In this document: piece after piece, positions 11,901-26,900 of the stretch | How positions within the stretch are numbered: position 1 is the stretch's first letter | Layout of the letters: the number at the start of each line of letters is the position of its first letter | The notes under the pieces: generated by a model | The model's input: only the letters and a program-made list of their open reading frames with translations | Told to the model about the DNA's origin: nothing | Database searches by the model: none | From: Membranipora membranacea | Lineage: Eukaryota > Bryozoa > Gymnolaemata > Cheilostomatida > Membraniporidae | Assembly: GCA_914767715.1 (NCBI GenBank) | Contig: OU612073.1 | Coordinates: 12,462,001 to 12,526,000 of the forward strand | DNA length: 64,000 nt | Reading direction: 5' to 3' | Translations under genes and position numbers: made by a program

Positions 11901-14900
11901 CATGTAGTGCCCTTGAGAGAAAGCACCATCCCCTGATACCAAGTTGAAGCCCCTCCAGCGCTTAAAAAATATACTGGCTAGGTTTGTGGATTGGTTCAGG
12001 GAATGGGACGGTTTTCTAGGTTGCTCTACTCTGCTACTGTTAGTCTAATATGAATTTTAGAACAAATTTAGAGCCAAATTTCAACCTTTTTAATTCAGGT
12101 AAAGTAGAGGATAAGCTTTGACCGTAGAATGGGGAAGATATCAAGGTCAGAAAAAGGTCGCATATATCATGTTTGAGCGAAGGGGTTCCCGATACTGCTA
12201 GTTTATCAATTTATACGCAATACAGAGTAGATTTATTGAACTTGGCAAGTCAATACAAAGTTGTCTTCCCATGATGAATGTAACCCCCCCTCCCCCCCAA
12301 TACCGAAGAGACAGTGAAGCGCTGAAATCAGGGAATCAAATAGAATTGTTTTGTTTTTATTTCTTCAAAGGCACCATATTTGCTCAATTTCTTTTAATAA
12401 ACTCGCAATAGAAAGGGGATAGCTGTTATGTTCACATGTCATGTTGTCTTACTACCTGATCTAAAAGAGAGGTTTTTTGTTTTGGTTGGACTTGTACAGT
12501 TGAGGAGCTTTCACCGCCATTTTCTACCACTCCTTCCTCCCCCTCACTCTCATCTATATCCTCATCATCATCACCATCGTCATCATCATCACTCCCTTCT
12601 CCATCATCCATATCATCTTCATTAGTCACCACAGGTATGTCAGCATCTACAGCTGTCAACGGCAGCGACGTCAATAAACTCAGCAAGGGTATAAGGTTAC
12701 GCTCACGGATATGAGTATGTGTTAGCTAACATAACCTCATATATTAAGTGGCCTTGACGTATTTTATGAGTTGCATGGCTGTGGTGCAACATTTTCAGTC
12801 ACGAGGAGATCGGAAAGAAATAATATTGACAAGCCAAAGAAATTCAGGGCGATAATTGGGAAATCGCTGTGATGTAATAGTGCATGTTATTGTATGCTAG
12901 ATTACATAGCTGCTTAAGTCGGTAAATGGAATGATGTAACCGCTGACCCCCATGTAGTCATATTAGGACATGAAGACGTATATGAGCCGGCAGCATGTGG
13001 TATATGTTACCTTCGTCAGCAGTAGCGTCAGTAACATCAGCAGCAGTAGTCTCCTGTGGCTTTGACTCAGGTAAGCGTTTAATGACTTTGACTAGAAACA
13101 CTAAATTCTTCACAATCTGCATAAAGGATAATAACAGGAAAATTACACAACATGTCTAGGCGCACAGGGGGGGGGGGGGGGGGAGATGGGGACATTTGGA
13201 GTTGCATCACCTTAGAGGATGGTGAGGCCCATGAGAACATTCCTAATTGATACTAATGATAAATTCACAGCACGGCATGACGCTCTTCAATCTACATAAT
13301 GATACAAAACAAATTGAAATGATACGAAACGATAAAGCCATTGCTCTCTGGATCAAAGTCAGCCACCATGTGGGTCTTCCATCTGTACGACTTCTGCTGA
13401 AGTCCGCAGGTGCACAAGTTTGATTTGAGGACTTGATTTCCCAGCTTTCTAATACGTGCTAAGCGGACGTAGCAATAACAACTTTGCTGAATCATGATAA
13501 AGAAGCCCGCCAGCCTTAGCCTGGCTTAATTGTACCCTGTTTGTTGAGGAGGGTTGCGCTATGTTCCACCCTGTTTCCAGGCTGCCAGAGATAAGCTTAG
13601 CGACTATTTTCTCTTGACAGGAAATAATTTCATCAGAGCTGTTTATTGCAATCTTGGTTAATGAAAATTAATTTAAAGTTTCCCAGTGATATTATTCTAA
13701 CGTCATTAGTATTTCAATACCACGGCTAACGCCCGTTGTGCTCATGCTAGGCACACGTTTTGTACATCTGCGTAGCTCCATCTAACTTCAGACTGAAGAT
13801 TGGACAGATAAGGAAACCTAAATTTGAAAAATTTGAATACTATTTCATTTATTTATTTCTATCTCAATATAACAATCTTAAAAAACATTTTATTTTACTA
13901 TGACGTCAAATAACAGAGGTCTGACTTTAAATCGAAATGTGGGGCTTATTATATTAACACCTGGAAAACTGATGTTGACAAGGTTTTAGTTTATAGAAGT
14001 TTGCCTTGAGGTTAATCTAAAAGTATACTGAAAAGTAACTGACAATTTCAGGCTTTGCTTTTAGCGTCCATGCGGCATGTTCTAATTTGTTGACAGGGAT
14101 TGGATTTTAAATAAAAAGAACCAAATAAAGCGGACTAAACACCTAAATGCAATATCAAGCACAGCTTAGAGAGATTTAGATTACTATGTTATTTTAATCC
14201 CTAGACGGTAAAATTAATGATTTAAGGTGCGGAATTAAATCTATTTAATAATGTAGACATCTTTTCAGCTTTATGTAACAATTACCTACATATAATTATC
14301 CAGGGTATCGTAATTACTATTTCCTCTGCTATTCCAGTAAATGTGGGGACTTTTTCGCAATAATAAATTCTACTGGTGGTCAGAAAGAGAGAGGGGAAAT
14401 TATCTTATAAAGTTTTCAGGAATACGCCTAAATGACTCATATCAAAGAAAGAGTTGTTATTATTTTTGGATTTAATATTTAAATCCTCGAACAATACAAG
14501 GGGTTTCTGAATCTCAAACTATCTCCCTGATAAAGGGAGGCTAATCTAAATTTAATAATTGAACTTATTAACAAGTTTACTTAGATTGGCACTAATTATA
14601 TTTTAAATTCAAAATGAGGTATACTTGAATCCATTTTAAAATCTGCTTAAATTCTTTATAAATCATAAACAATTTTTGGCCTTGCTGCCGTACTTAAGAT
14701 ATAAATTAAGAACAAAGATTGGATTTAAATCTGAGTAATAAGCATAAAATTGCAGACCAAACACAGGAACACAATTTAGAAGGTTTATTTATAACTGAAT
14801 AATTTTAATCTCTAGACTCCCACACAATGGCCCTGATCCTTAAAATATTAAACAACAAGCCAACTTTTATATTTTGTAACGAATAACTTTTCAACCCAAT

Positions 14901-17900
14901 CAGAAATCCCTAGCGGTGAAGATCATTGATCATGGAAATTGTGTGTCACACAATTAATATTGATGACCTTTAATCCGCACATTGAACTCTCCCTCTCAGT
15001 CTGTTGTTATTCCTGCATGAGTGAGAGAGTTCATTGGTCCTGCCGCATATGAGTAAGTGTGCTGCATGATATCAGAATTTCTGAACAGATATGTGGCTTT
15101 GTTTTAGATGCTTTCCTGGTTTGGTTTGTTACATGTTAGAATACATCATGTTAACTTAGGTGATATTATCTTACGTAATGCTATTTTACTTCATGTTATC
15201 TTACGTCATGTTATTTTAGGTCATATTGGTTTGAAATGTCAGGTGAAGTGTGAGTGCTCCTTTCGTGACAGAAGGTTTAATGGTTTCTGAGATAAACCTT
15301 TATCCGCAATGTCAGGACAGTATAGCCTGATATTGAGTCAGATTGCAATGTTACTGTAAATGGAGATAAGTAATTTTTGATGTAGGAAACTGGCTTGTGA
15401 TTTTTCAAAGTTACCTCTTTTGATCATTCACAGAGGAGACCATGCTTAGGCAAAATTTTATATGAGCCATAAAGGAAGAAGATGAGGTTTTTCTTGCAAC
15501 AACTCCTTGGCTTGACCAAACTGCAGTTGATCAGCTGATTTGGTAATCCAAAAAATCGACCTATATCATATCATATCTCCCATCTCAGGGGCAGAGAATT
15601 TCTTCAAATGAAATATAGATTCAAGTCACCTACCTGAGATGCGAAAGCCTCATCCATGTGTTTGGAGCTGAACTGAGTACAGAAATCTGCAGTAAAATCT
15701 CTCAACTTCTGCCTCATATTACGCAATAAGAACATCATATCTCTACAAAGTCCAATTATTAAACATGAAGTCAAACAAATAAGTGTTAAGCGATGTCAAA
15801 AACATTCCCACAATGCAATTTAACTGGAAATTCCCAGAAAAATCAGGTCTATCTCATCTCACATTTATTATCACTAACCTGATCCCGCTGGAGATTCCGG
15901 AATATAGCGTTGCGGGATTATTCATAATATTGGAAATTCAGAGGGCAATTACAAAACATATGCTGTAACTATAGGGAAATTTCTTGAATCCCAAGGTGTA
16001 AGAATAATAAATGCTAGGATTGAACTAGTTATAAACATAAACATATTATATATATACAATAGATATAAATACATAAAAAATAAGTATCTATATGATTATG
16101 GTTATAACCTAAAAATATATGTAAGTTTGAACAAGAGGATGACGGAATGACTTTATCTATACTACCTTGTGTTTTTGTTAACCATGGAGTCGTCCGCCTG
16201 GCCTGAGGCTAATAGTGCAGCGACCAGTTCATCAGGGTTATATGTACTAAACACCAGTCCGAATACCTGAGCCGATGCAAACCTCACCCAGGTGTGTGGA
16301 TGTAACATGTGCTCACGTATGTGTTCTGAAAAAAAGCAGAGAATATGTTGTGTATTATTTTACCATATTGAAATATAAATATATATATAATTTCTTTATT
16401 TTATTACAGTAAGCAGAGTAGTGAAAAGTAAAGGCACTAATCAGATAGATCACCAAAAAGGTTTCATTGATTATAATCTATATTAAATTTGATCGATTGG
16501 CTGAGTTTTACTTTTCATTTTTGTTCAGAGATATGACCCTGGGAGTTGAGGAGTAGAAAAATACAGCTAGAGTATATAATATAATATAAACATGATATAA
16601 ACATAATATGTTAATATGTTATATTAATGCCAGACATATTATTGTTATGTAAAGATATGAATAACACTAGAAGAAAAACAAATTTATAGTGAGTCAAGTA
16701 ATTGCCTTGCCTAGGTCAGTTTACCCATGAAGCAATTTTAGGATACGGCAAGATACTTGCGTATGCTTTGATTACTTCATCAATCACAAAACGTTAACAT
16801 TGACTCACTATAAAATGGTAATCAACCTCTACGAGTGGAAATGTACTATGACAAGGGACAATATTGTGCTCCGATTTCTTCACAAGTCACATACCATTAA
16901 AATTGACTCATTGAAACGTAATCAGCAGTTCCTTATATAACCTAAAATGGTGTGAATCAACCTGATCTTTGCTGTTACTGAGCCGCCAGGGTTGTTTTGT
17001 TGTATCTCATATCACTTTGGTAGGCACGTAGCGTGTGGGGTAAGCTCTTACAATGATCGTCTGCAGCGGCAGCATGGAAAACATTATTAAGCAACCACCT
17101 CTCATATCAACCATTGACATTCACACCACCAACACCATCCAGTTTAGGAGTGACCTGCTGCGAATTTGGGAAGTTCACGAGTGACCCGTGTATGACTCCA
17201 CCATCACTATCACACCTCTTCCCAAATCTAATGTTCTTATGTCATAACTTCCATCCCAAGACATACACCTGTCATCCATTTTACCAACTCAACATTCGCG
17301 CAATCTTGATATTATGCTAGATTTCACAAGTACTTTGAATTTGATGTCGATAGACCCCGCGGCGTTATTGATACACCCTACCCTATTTTTGCCAGTTCTA
17401 TTCGTAACGCTGAAGGACTGTTTTATTTGAGTTGGTCAGGATAATAAAAATACAGATTGTCTGGTCATGGCAAAAATGTTCGCAATCAATAGAAAAACTG
17501 CCAATATTTTTGTCTGTACTCTTTGCTGCGAGAGCAGACCTGCCAAAGGTATCGTCTCAAATTTCTATCTGCTTGATGAAACCACAACTGTTGAGAGAAA
17601 AAGATTGAGGGAAGTGATTACGATGATTTGGCTCAAACTCCTCACTTGTTCTCATTGGCGGACTGCCGGGATGTGACAGATCAGACCCTAATGGGGACAC
17701 TAGTCAGGGCTATCTTACCGCCGGGGGGCCGTAGGGAGGGGGGTAAAAGTCTGGGGGGCTCAAACTATCTTACCGAGTGTGTTGTCTGAAGTTTCCTGGC
17801 GAAGCATTCTGGGACACTCCTTGATGATTTTCATTACAAGCAAAATAAGATGGTAAAGCTGCAGATCCATGGCCTCATTACTTTCACCTTCCTACAATAC

Positions 17901-20900
17901 ATAACGTAATTATATTCATTTTACATGTACACATAGCTTATACATTTATGTATATGTATAATGAATATAAATATGGAAAAATATATATATATAATTAAAT
18001 ATATATAAATATTGTATACAAGGAAAACTTGGAATCATTGCTGTTAGAGGGCATCGAGCATTGCGGTTTGTTTCTCCACAATGATTAGAGTATATCTGGT
18101 AGTCCTGATAAGCGTACCACCGGAGTGTACAATAAAGACTGTAATGATTCAATCGTGGCTTGTCATCAACTGTGACGGTAACTATTACCGTGACGACGTG
18201 ACGGTAACTATTACCGTGACGACATAACTATAACCAAAACAGGAACTATAACTGTGACAGTAATTATTACCATGACAGTAACTATTACCGTGCCTGTCAA
18301 TGCCAAATAAGAATGGCCCTGAAACATAATCAGTGCCCGTAATCACACTCTTACCGTTGTCTGGTAGTTGTGTGGCTGTAGACTTTTCTCTATAATCGGT
18401 AATAGTTCCTCAAATCGTGACGAGAATCCATCAGACTCAACCTCTACAAACACCCCAATTATCTGTGCTGCCATCTGAACAATCTCAACCTATAAACACA
18501 ACAAAGGAATACAATGTGATTGACCCAATCTTAGGAGAACATTTGAATTGAAGTACAAATATGTGCGAGCATATATATAATTGTGATATATTTATATATA
18601 TATATATATATATCACATACCGCCGTTCCCTACTGCCTGCATGTTAGTCTTGTGAATCAGACTGCAGCTGCAGTACGTCAATAGTGGCGCTGAATTCAAT
18701 CAAGAAAGGCAACTCCCAGAGAGATACCAAACCCAGCGTTCCATTGAATATCAAATATTTCCAAATGATGGGCTTACATTGTTTTCCCAATGTGAGTGCT
18801 CCGTCTAGGTGAAATAATTCAGGGAGTGAAGATAAAAAGACCAATGAGAAAGTAGCAATGCTGTATATACATACAATCAGACCCAATCTTAGATATAGAT
18901 TTTCTATAACATTAAAAAATCTGCTAGCTAAGTGGTGTTAGTATCACTAAAATAACAAATTTTCCGTTGAGTCATGTCAGTAACCATCAACACCTCATAC
19001 AATTATTTGCCGAAGAAAGTATCATTTTAAATAATCCGGCCACCATTCCTTTTCACACCCTCCCACACGCCATCGACTCCGATTCCACGCATCTCGATAA
19101 AACCAGCTAGACGTCGTTCACTACATGACACTATGTTGGTCATGGAAACGTTGGAATGGTTGTAAACAATTATCCAGTTCCAAGCTCTGAAATATTCCTA
19201 AGCTATCCAGTTTCCCAATATTCAATGTCAAGGTGTGAACAAAGCAACTGGTTTCCACAGTGCGTGTGACACATTGTTATTGAACCTTGCTTGCACCAGC
19301 ACACTTTCTGATGATTTTTGTTGCTTGTGTAACATAAACATTGATTGAGACCAAAGGGCTCACACTGTCTAGAGCCATGGTATGGGATTGGTGTGCATGC
19401 CTAGAATGTTAAATATTAAAATACGATTTGGAAAAGAGACCCCTAGCAGCTTCCCGTGCGCACTGAGTGAACGATAAGATCAGATCAGATAATGATTTTG
19501 TCTGTTTTTAAATGAAAGAATCTCCAGGATCATCTTTATATAGCTGTGAAAAGTGATTGATTTGAGCAAGTCCATGGTTTGAGCTATGACTTGCTTTTGA
19601 TTTCATTTTCTGATAAACTTACTCCAATCTATACTTAATATATTGATTAGATTTTTTCCAATTTTGGTTGTGATAAAAATAAATTAATTTATTTGAAAAT
19701 GAAATCAAAAGAAAAGCATGATAATATTGTGAGATTACAAAGCGCACAAAAATAGAACAAAAACAATCTTTAACGTCATAAGGTTAGGGCTGGCATTAAA
19801 TCCAAGAAGGAAAGTTTGTCATCCCCTTGAAAACTTTTTTTGTGTCATTATCATCATAGTTAAAAATTTTTTATTCACTTTAAAGTTATATTTTTTTGTA
19901 AGTTTTACTATAAGCTATTTCGTCCTAACCTGTCAACCTAGCAATTGTTCTCCCCTTTTCTAAACCTTTAATGGTTTTGGCAGCTCACCCTGGGATCCCC
20001 TTCATCTGACCAATCAGAAGTTGATAAGCTCAAGGTCATAAGGTTATACAACCGGGAGCCTTTATTCTCTTTTCGCCAAAGCTAAAAACCTACCAGAGCA
20101 ACACACTTTGGAAATTTCCCTCCCTTCTCCTAGCAGAATACTGAAATACCAAACACTCAAGGTAAATCGCAGTGACTTTATGTTAGGTAAAACAGAGTGA
20201 GGAATTTCCCCAACTTATGGGCACACTCAATATGTTCATTTATGCTATCATAGTTTGCCTCAGACTTCTCCCCAGTTGGTGTGTCGCCACTATCGACTTG
20301 ATTTTATTTGCCCATTAGCGTATTACCAAATATGATGAAAAATAGAGACGTTTGCAGAGACCATATCATACACGCTTCCGCTGAATTATTAGCTATTCAC
20401 AGAAACAACATAGTATTTTCTGATGATGTATGTAGCAAATATATCTCATACACAAATAGTCTTTACTACAATGGTACCTGATTGGCTAATCTAGTGGTGC
20501 TGAGGTATTTTGTTGTATACTATCTATTTGCAGTCTATTAAACCTAGAAAGGGAGACAGTCATTTGGTAACATTATATGCTATAAAGGACTAAGCACTAA
20601 GACTAACCTTATCTTCTTGCAGCCATTTAAACGTCATACTGAACAGTTTGGTTCTGATGTTGCGCTCTACACGGCTTAGCAATGTCTTCACCCCCAAAGC
20701 TGCCAGTTTTCTACATTTCTCCGCCTCATCGTTGACCCGAGCTCTAGCCAGTGATATGAATATAGCTGATGAGTAGGTGTGTATTGTTTTCTACAACATA
20801 ATCACAATTGAACGTGGATTTATTATATATATTTCATAAATATACTATTATTGGTAACCTAAGTCATTTCATTAGAAATGTTTCGCACTCAATCAAACAG

Positions 20901-23900
20901 CAGTATTTCTACTGTGATGTAAAAGAGTCCCATAGCTGTCACTTAAAGTGGGACAAGGTGTTATGGATAAAGATAAGCTGTCAATAAATGTTTGCAGTAC
21001 CCCAAGGTCAAGTCAATCCACTTTTATATCTATATAAGCACAACATAAGGAATTATCTTCTCTTATAAAACATATCCATGGACATGTCTGTTTTGTCTAA
21101 TGGCATGTGTCCATTTTTTTATAGCACTGAGCTTTGTCTGAAATCAAGTGACCGAACTCAAACGCCCCCATCTTGACACTATATTAACTGTATCTCCGAT
21201 GAAGATGTCTAGCGTGTCCTGCGAGCCAACTTGTTGAAACAAATTCTTTTGAGAATAGACTTTTGATTTCAATATTTTTTTCTGTGCGAAAACAATTTTT
21301 TCCCCATGAATCCACCTTTCCTGTATCGTAGCCTGGATACAGCGTTGCTAATCACAAATATAATGTCATAGTGAGAGTTACCTGAGGGAACGCGGTGAGC
21401 ATGGCACCGAGCATTTCATAGATACTTTCCCTGCCATGCTGTAACTCATAGTCGAGGTTATCCAGATAAAACGTTATGTGCCGGGGTAACTTCTTACCTA
21501 GCGGGTAATCTAACAGGAACTGTAATACCACCTGAAGAAAAAATATGTTGATAAGGAAAATTGAATAGTATATTAACAATGGATACATGTTTGGGACAAG
21601 TTTGCCTGCATTTGGAATTGCTTCCCCTATTGATCAGCGGCGGCTTGTCAGTGGAAGGGGAGCAAGCCCTAATGCAGGCAAACTGGATCAAACTTGAGGA
21701 CACAGAATGCAACCAATGTGATAGAGATTAACACAAAAATAACACCCTATTTTAATTTTTTTACGTATAATTCATTGCTGTTCCATTTTTCCTGCATTGG
21801 TAGTTTTCCGTTCTAAAAGTTTTCCCATGACCTGTAATGGATGGCAAATCGAACAAACTTGATGTAAGCCAACTAAGAACCAGTTCCATTAGACACCTTA
21901 ACCGGCCATGAAAAGTGCCCCTTGTCATTAGTTGCCATGCGAGTGACACTTGAACTGGCAGGGGGCTTTTAGCAGCTTTCTGTAAGCAGCTTACAGACTG
22001 GACCCAAGCTGTCATAAGCTTCGGAAGAAAATCGTGAAAAGCAAACCGCGGCGAGTCCCTCCATGGTATATGGTATCTCATCATCCCAGAGGTATGTTTT
22101 GAAACCATGATGACACCACGTAGGAATAACGGCCCATCATCACGTTATCAGCAGTAGTTGATACTTCTCCAAGAAATTAATTAACTTTCACACCTTTTCC
22201 AGTCTCGGTCAGCTGAGCGCGCGTGCGTAATGCTTCCGTGTTCAATATCGTTTTGACACTTTGAAAATTAATGTTAAAACTGAACATACTAATGCATATG
22301 ATGATTAAAGCTAACGACATTATTGGGCTTCGGGCTACTAATGGAGATTCAAAGTTCACAACATCATAGGTGCTAAGTATGGTGGCAATGAACTATGAAT
22401 CCTCATACAGGGCTGTGATGTATCATCTAAGCGTGAAGGTAGAGGTGTGTGCAGGAAGCCTTAGGTATAGCAATAGGCAAAGGCGCTTTGAATAACCCTG
22501 ACCCTAACCCTGAGGAGAAAATGTTAGCTAGAGTTTATCTTAGCTAGTTTGGGGATGACTCAAAGTTAGCAAGCATCAACAATGCTTATCAAGACAGGCT
22601 TCAATTTCATTAGCTAAAGTGAAAGTCTATACAACTTGATGGGGTAGAGTAAATGTAAATGTAAATGTAAGTTTTGCTCCAAACACATAAATAACTCTTC
22701 TATGATAGAGGCAGGCAAAGCGGTTGATGTAAAGTTTAGTGGTGTACCTGTCGACAGTTGAGCCTGACCTCGGCGCTCTCACTCTTCACTGATAGCTCCT
22801 CCACTTTGTGCATCACCTCATATAGCAGCTTACACAGCAGCTTACGAGATATAATAGCCTGTAAATCATCACAAACAAACAAGTCATCTTCGGTAACAAA
22901 ATCGAACATATATACTATATTTATACATGGCAGTCACAAGCTGGCTTTGATCATGATCATAGATCACGTCACTACGTATAAATAGAGCTCAATGCATTAG
23001 CAGCACGTCAGAAAACGCGTCACCAAGTGGTGGTGGCGACGCGCTGTCCGACACCTCACCTTTAATCAGCACGGTGATGAAGGCCAAATTTAACTTTGAG
23101 CAATGCAAATATTATTCTGGTGAGTAAGGGGTGCACTAGTTTATGGCGGTCACAAACTATGGAAAACAGGAAACAAACTGGAAACTGGAAACAGTTTGTT
23201 TTCAGAAGATTCTGAAGCCTCTAGAGGCAGCCTGATGAGGCGGACTAAATATCATTTCAGAATATGAAAATATGGAGACAAAACGGGATGGTGGGCAGCT
23301 CAAAAGGCTTAAACCAACAAGGAGAGATAAATGGCAGGGAATATGGCCCAGGAACCCACACTGATCACATGATATACTATTGCATGTATATCTCTGATCG
23401 ATAGAAAGTGTATTAATTCATTTAGTAAGAGTACCATCACAAGGAATTTGGTGTGACGACCCGTGTTCAATTTTATCAATTAGGGGTGGGTACATGTTAG
23501 GTACTGCTACTAAATTGACTCTTGCAATCAGAGATACACATGTTAATAGTGTAATCTCGATGTCATCATGAAAGGAACCTGCACCTTCCCTGAGATAAAG
23601 ATGCCTCACCTTTAGTAGTGAGAAAGCGGTAGCCTGTCTGTTATAATCCAGTAAATCATTCTCAGCGTATGTCAGTAAGACTTCTATTTTATCCTCAGTC
23701 CACTGGTAATAGCTACATGTCTTCAGTATCGATGATACCAGCTGTATAAGTGACATATAATGGTGTAAGGTATGGTTAGCAGAGTGCGAAAGCAAAAGCC
23801 AGTAATGAATATGTTGGAGGGGGGAGCTAAACCTTTTACTTTAGATCCAGATCCCTTTTCCAAACAATGTTGTTTCAATTCAATTTTCTGTCTTTTGGTT

Positions 23901-26900
23901 GGAGGGGGAGTACTCCAATTACTCACATTGTTAGTTGCAACAGCAAAAAAAATGACAATATGAAACAAATTACACCATGCAGTGTTTGTGAAAACTTTTC
24001 AGTAAAATTGATCTCAGCTGCACAACATTATTGACATGGTGTTTAAATTAAAGTTCCTAGCTTAAAAAAAACAAAAAAACAAATACAATTAGAAGAAAGT
24101 GACAACAAGGAGTAAGAGACAACTCCTTGGTGACACTGCCTGACACAAGAGAGTGGAATATGGTGGTTCGAAAGGTTTAGTTAACATCACCAGGAATCAT
24201 CTTTGATTAAAAGTGAATTCCAGCAGGTAGAGTAGAGTACCCATGTTCATCGCCTTGTAAGCAAAATCTCATCACTTACCCTGAAGCACAGTTGACATAA
24301 CGTAAAGCTTTCACCGGTCGTTCCTCCTGCACTGTAAGTTTTCAGCAGAACAAACAAATGATTAACTATAGTCTCCATGTTTTCTACCATAGCAGGTAAA
24401 CCTACAAACAGGAAATTTTTTTCGGTATATAAGAGCACAGTCTATCAAGTTATTAAAATCTATCAAACATTATAGTATTTAGCCGAGCCGTCTATGTCCC
24501 ACTTTCGTTTTTATTTTGGATCGTTTTGCCTGCTTTGGCACATTTGGAAGGACATCAGTTTAATTATGTCAATTTTTGTCAATAAATGTATAAAAAAGAA
24601 GATTGTCAACCACAACTGAGCTGTGGTATTTTTGGAGATATGGTTGCAAGGTGGAATTTGGTACTCACCAATGTTGTAAGGGTATTTTCCTCTATTTCTG
24701 CATGAGGCATCTGTATTACACTGGGACAAGTTGGCACAAACATTTCATCATGTGACCACAACAAGATTATTTCGTGTCACACACTTAGCAGTTAGAAATA
24801 ATATTAGCCAACGCTGCCGAAACCCTCGATAGCATAGCCTTGGCAGGATGACAGCATGAACAATCAAGGTTTTAGGCTATATGTAATCATGCAAATAATA
24901 ATAAATAATAAATAATGAGTTCATTTATATACCGCTTAATGTAAGCCACAATGGGTATTTCTAAGCGTTGAACACTATATCATTACCATCCGGGCACTGG
25001 GTCCAAGCACTCTATAGCCGACCCTGACTAATCAGTACCTACATCGCATGAAGCGCTGGTACTCATTGGAACACCCTACCGAACTCGGCTTCTCAGGTAC
25101 CACCAGTGGACATGCACGGGAATCGAACCCCGGTCATCAGATGGATGATCCAACCCGCTAACCACTAGGCTAACCTGCTAACCTAACCTGACCTAACCTA
25201 ACCTATATTCGTTCTATGGTATGATACTTAGCAAAATGTATGGACAGTAGGTGACTCCTGCATACTGAGACATACCTCTAAATTTGAGTAGAAAGTTCAT
25301 ACACATAAGAGACTCTATCAGTACTGGTATATGTTCAGAGTTAAGAGCTTCAGTCATTGGCTGTACAAACGGATCGACCATCATAGAGTGCTCTTCGTTG
25401 CTGTGCAAGATTTTAGCCTTCTTTATCAGCATGTGAAACAGCTACAAACATAATATCAGATATAAATAACAAAATAATAGAGAGTAATATACAAATATAT
25501 AAATAAAAAAAATGAAAATCATATCAAATCCAGATTGCAAACACAATAACCCTTTTCTGGGTTCAGGCTTCTAGGATCTTTTGTGCAATCCGCAGCAGTT
25601 TAATTGATTTATACTTCAAAAATATTCCGTCAATAAGTCAGTTTTGTTTTTGAATGAAATTTGCTCCTAACATCAATACAGGCACAGTTAATTTCTAATT
25701 TCATCATGAAGCGGTTTCCGCTACAGTCAGATCATCGGCCAAAATTAAAATCAATAAAAATCCAATTGTACCGAATAATCTGGCATCTCATTTTTGTTTT
25801 AAATGGTCAGCAGAGAAGACAACTACAAATCCTCACCTTCATACCAAACTCTACCAGCACATGTTTGTTACTTTTCTTCAGTGTTGGAGGGAGGGGTTGC
25901 ATACGCCCCGGTTCTTTAGGCACTATGTGTGTATCAGTGGGCCTGAGGTTACCTTTCTCCTTAGCCTTTCTCTTTTCTTCAGCTCGAGCCCTAGCCAGGG
26001 CGCGCTTATCTCTGTAAACAAGCGTCATTAGTATTGATTACACCTCACACCACCTCTCAGTTATGTGGACATTTAAATCCCAAAGAGTAACTTCCATTAT
26101 GTCACCAGTCACCAGTGGGGAAAACCCAGACATTTCCACAAAACTTATGGAAAAAAGCATTCATCAAGCATCCAGTTGGTACAGTGAAAATTGCCTTGTT
26201 CTAAACAGCGGTAAAATGGATGTCATGACCATTTCTAATAAACGTAACATCAAACCTCCGGAACTTAAATTTAACAATCTCATTTTCAAACAATCTGACA
26301 AAATTAAGTACTTAGGTGTGATTCTTGATAACAAATTAAATTTTAAATCTCATACCAGTAAAATTAAACAAAAACTTTATCCAATAGTCACCAACTTTCA
26401 ACATAATAGAAAATTCCTGACACCTAAATTAGCTAAGCTTTGGTACATTGGACTTATACGTTCTAATCTGGAATACAGCTCTCCTGTTTTAATTACCACA
26501 AACGACTATGTCAAAAAAGAATTTTTAAAAATTGAGAATAGATGTTTGAAAATTATAGACTATAACAGTTCTAAAGATAATACTCGAAAGACCTACAACA
26601 TCCCTGTTTTAACTTTGCGTTTCGAATATTTGTATCTGCTGACGTTTTATAAAATTGTTAATAGTTTAGTCCCAATAATTGATGCCAATCTGCTCCCCGA
26701 GAAATTAACTAGTGAAACTCGGCTTGCTAAAAGTTCTGAGTTTAGACTATCCAAGGAAAATTTTAGATTTGCTTTAGCTAATTTCGGTGCTCAGAAGTTT
26801 AACGAATTACCCAATCATGTTAAGCTGAGTCAATCCCTTGCTACATTCAAAAATGCCACTCGGAGCCACGTCCTCAAACTTCTCAATTAATGAGTCAGTT

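Noticed and set aside
12428-12625. His/Leu-rich plus-strand open frame
   Set aside because: It is the complement of the Asp/Glu-rich UTP20 exon 12652-12456, which has good splice sites and phase.
13160-13185. Long G run, and similar C runs at about 12287, 42160, 51832 and 55915
   Set aside because: Homopolymer tracts of this kind are common and their lengths may be sequencing artefacts. No function is inferred.
25081-25175. A functional tRNA gene
   Set aside because: Box A and box B are good, but no complete cloverleaf or acceptor stem closes around them, and a long non-tRNA body with an A/T-rich tail follows. It is a SINE.
25807-26028. Separate small basic protein on the minus strand
   Set aside because: The sequence KRALARARAEEKRKAKEK is an internal UTP20 exon (26011-25837) that joins both neighbours in phase.
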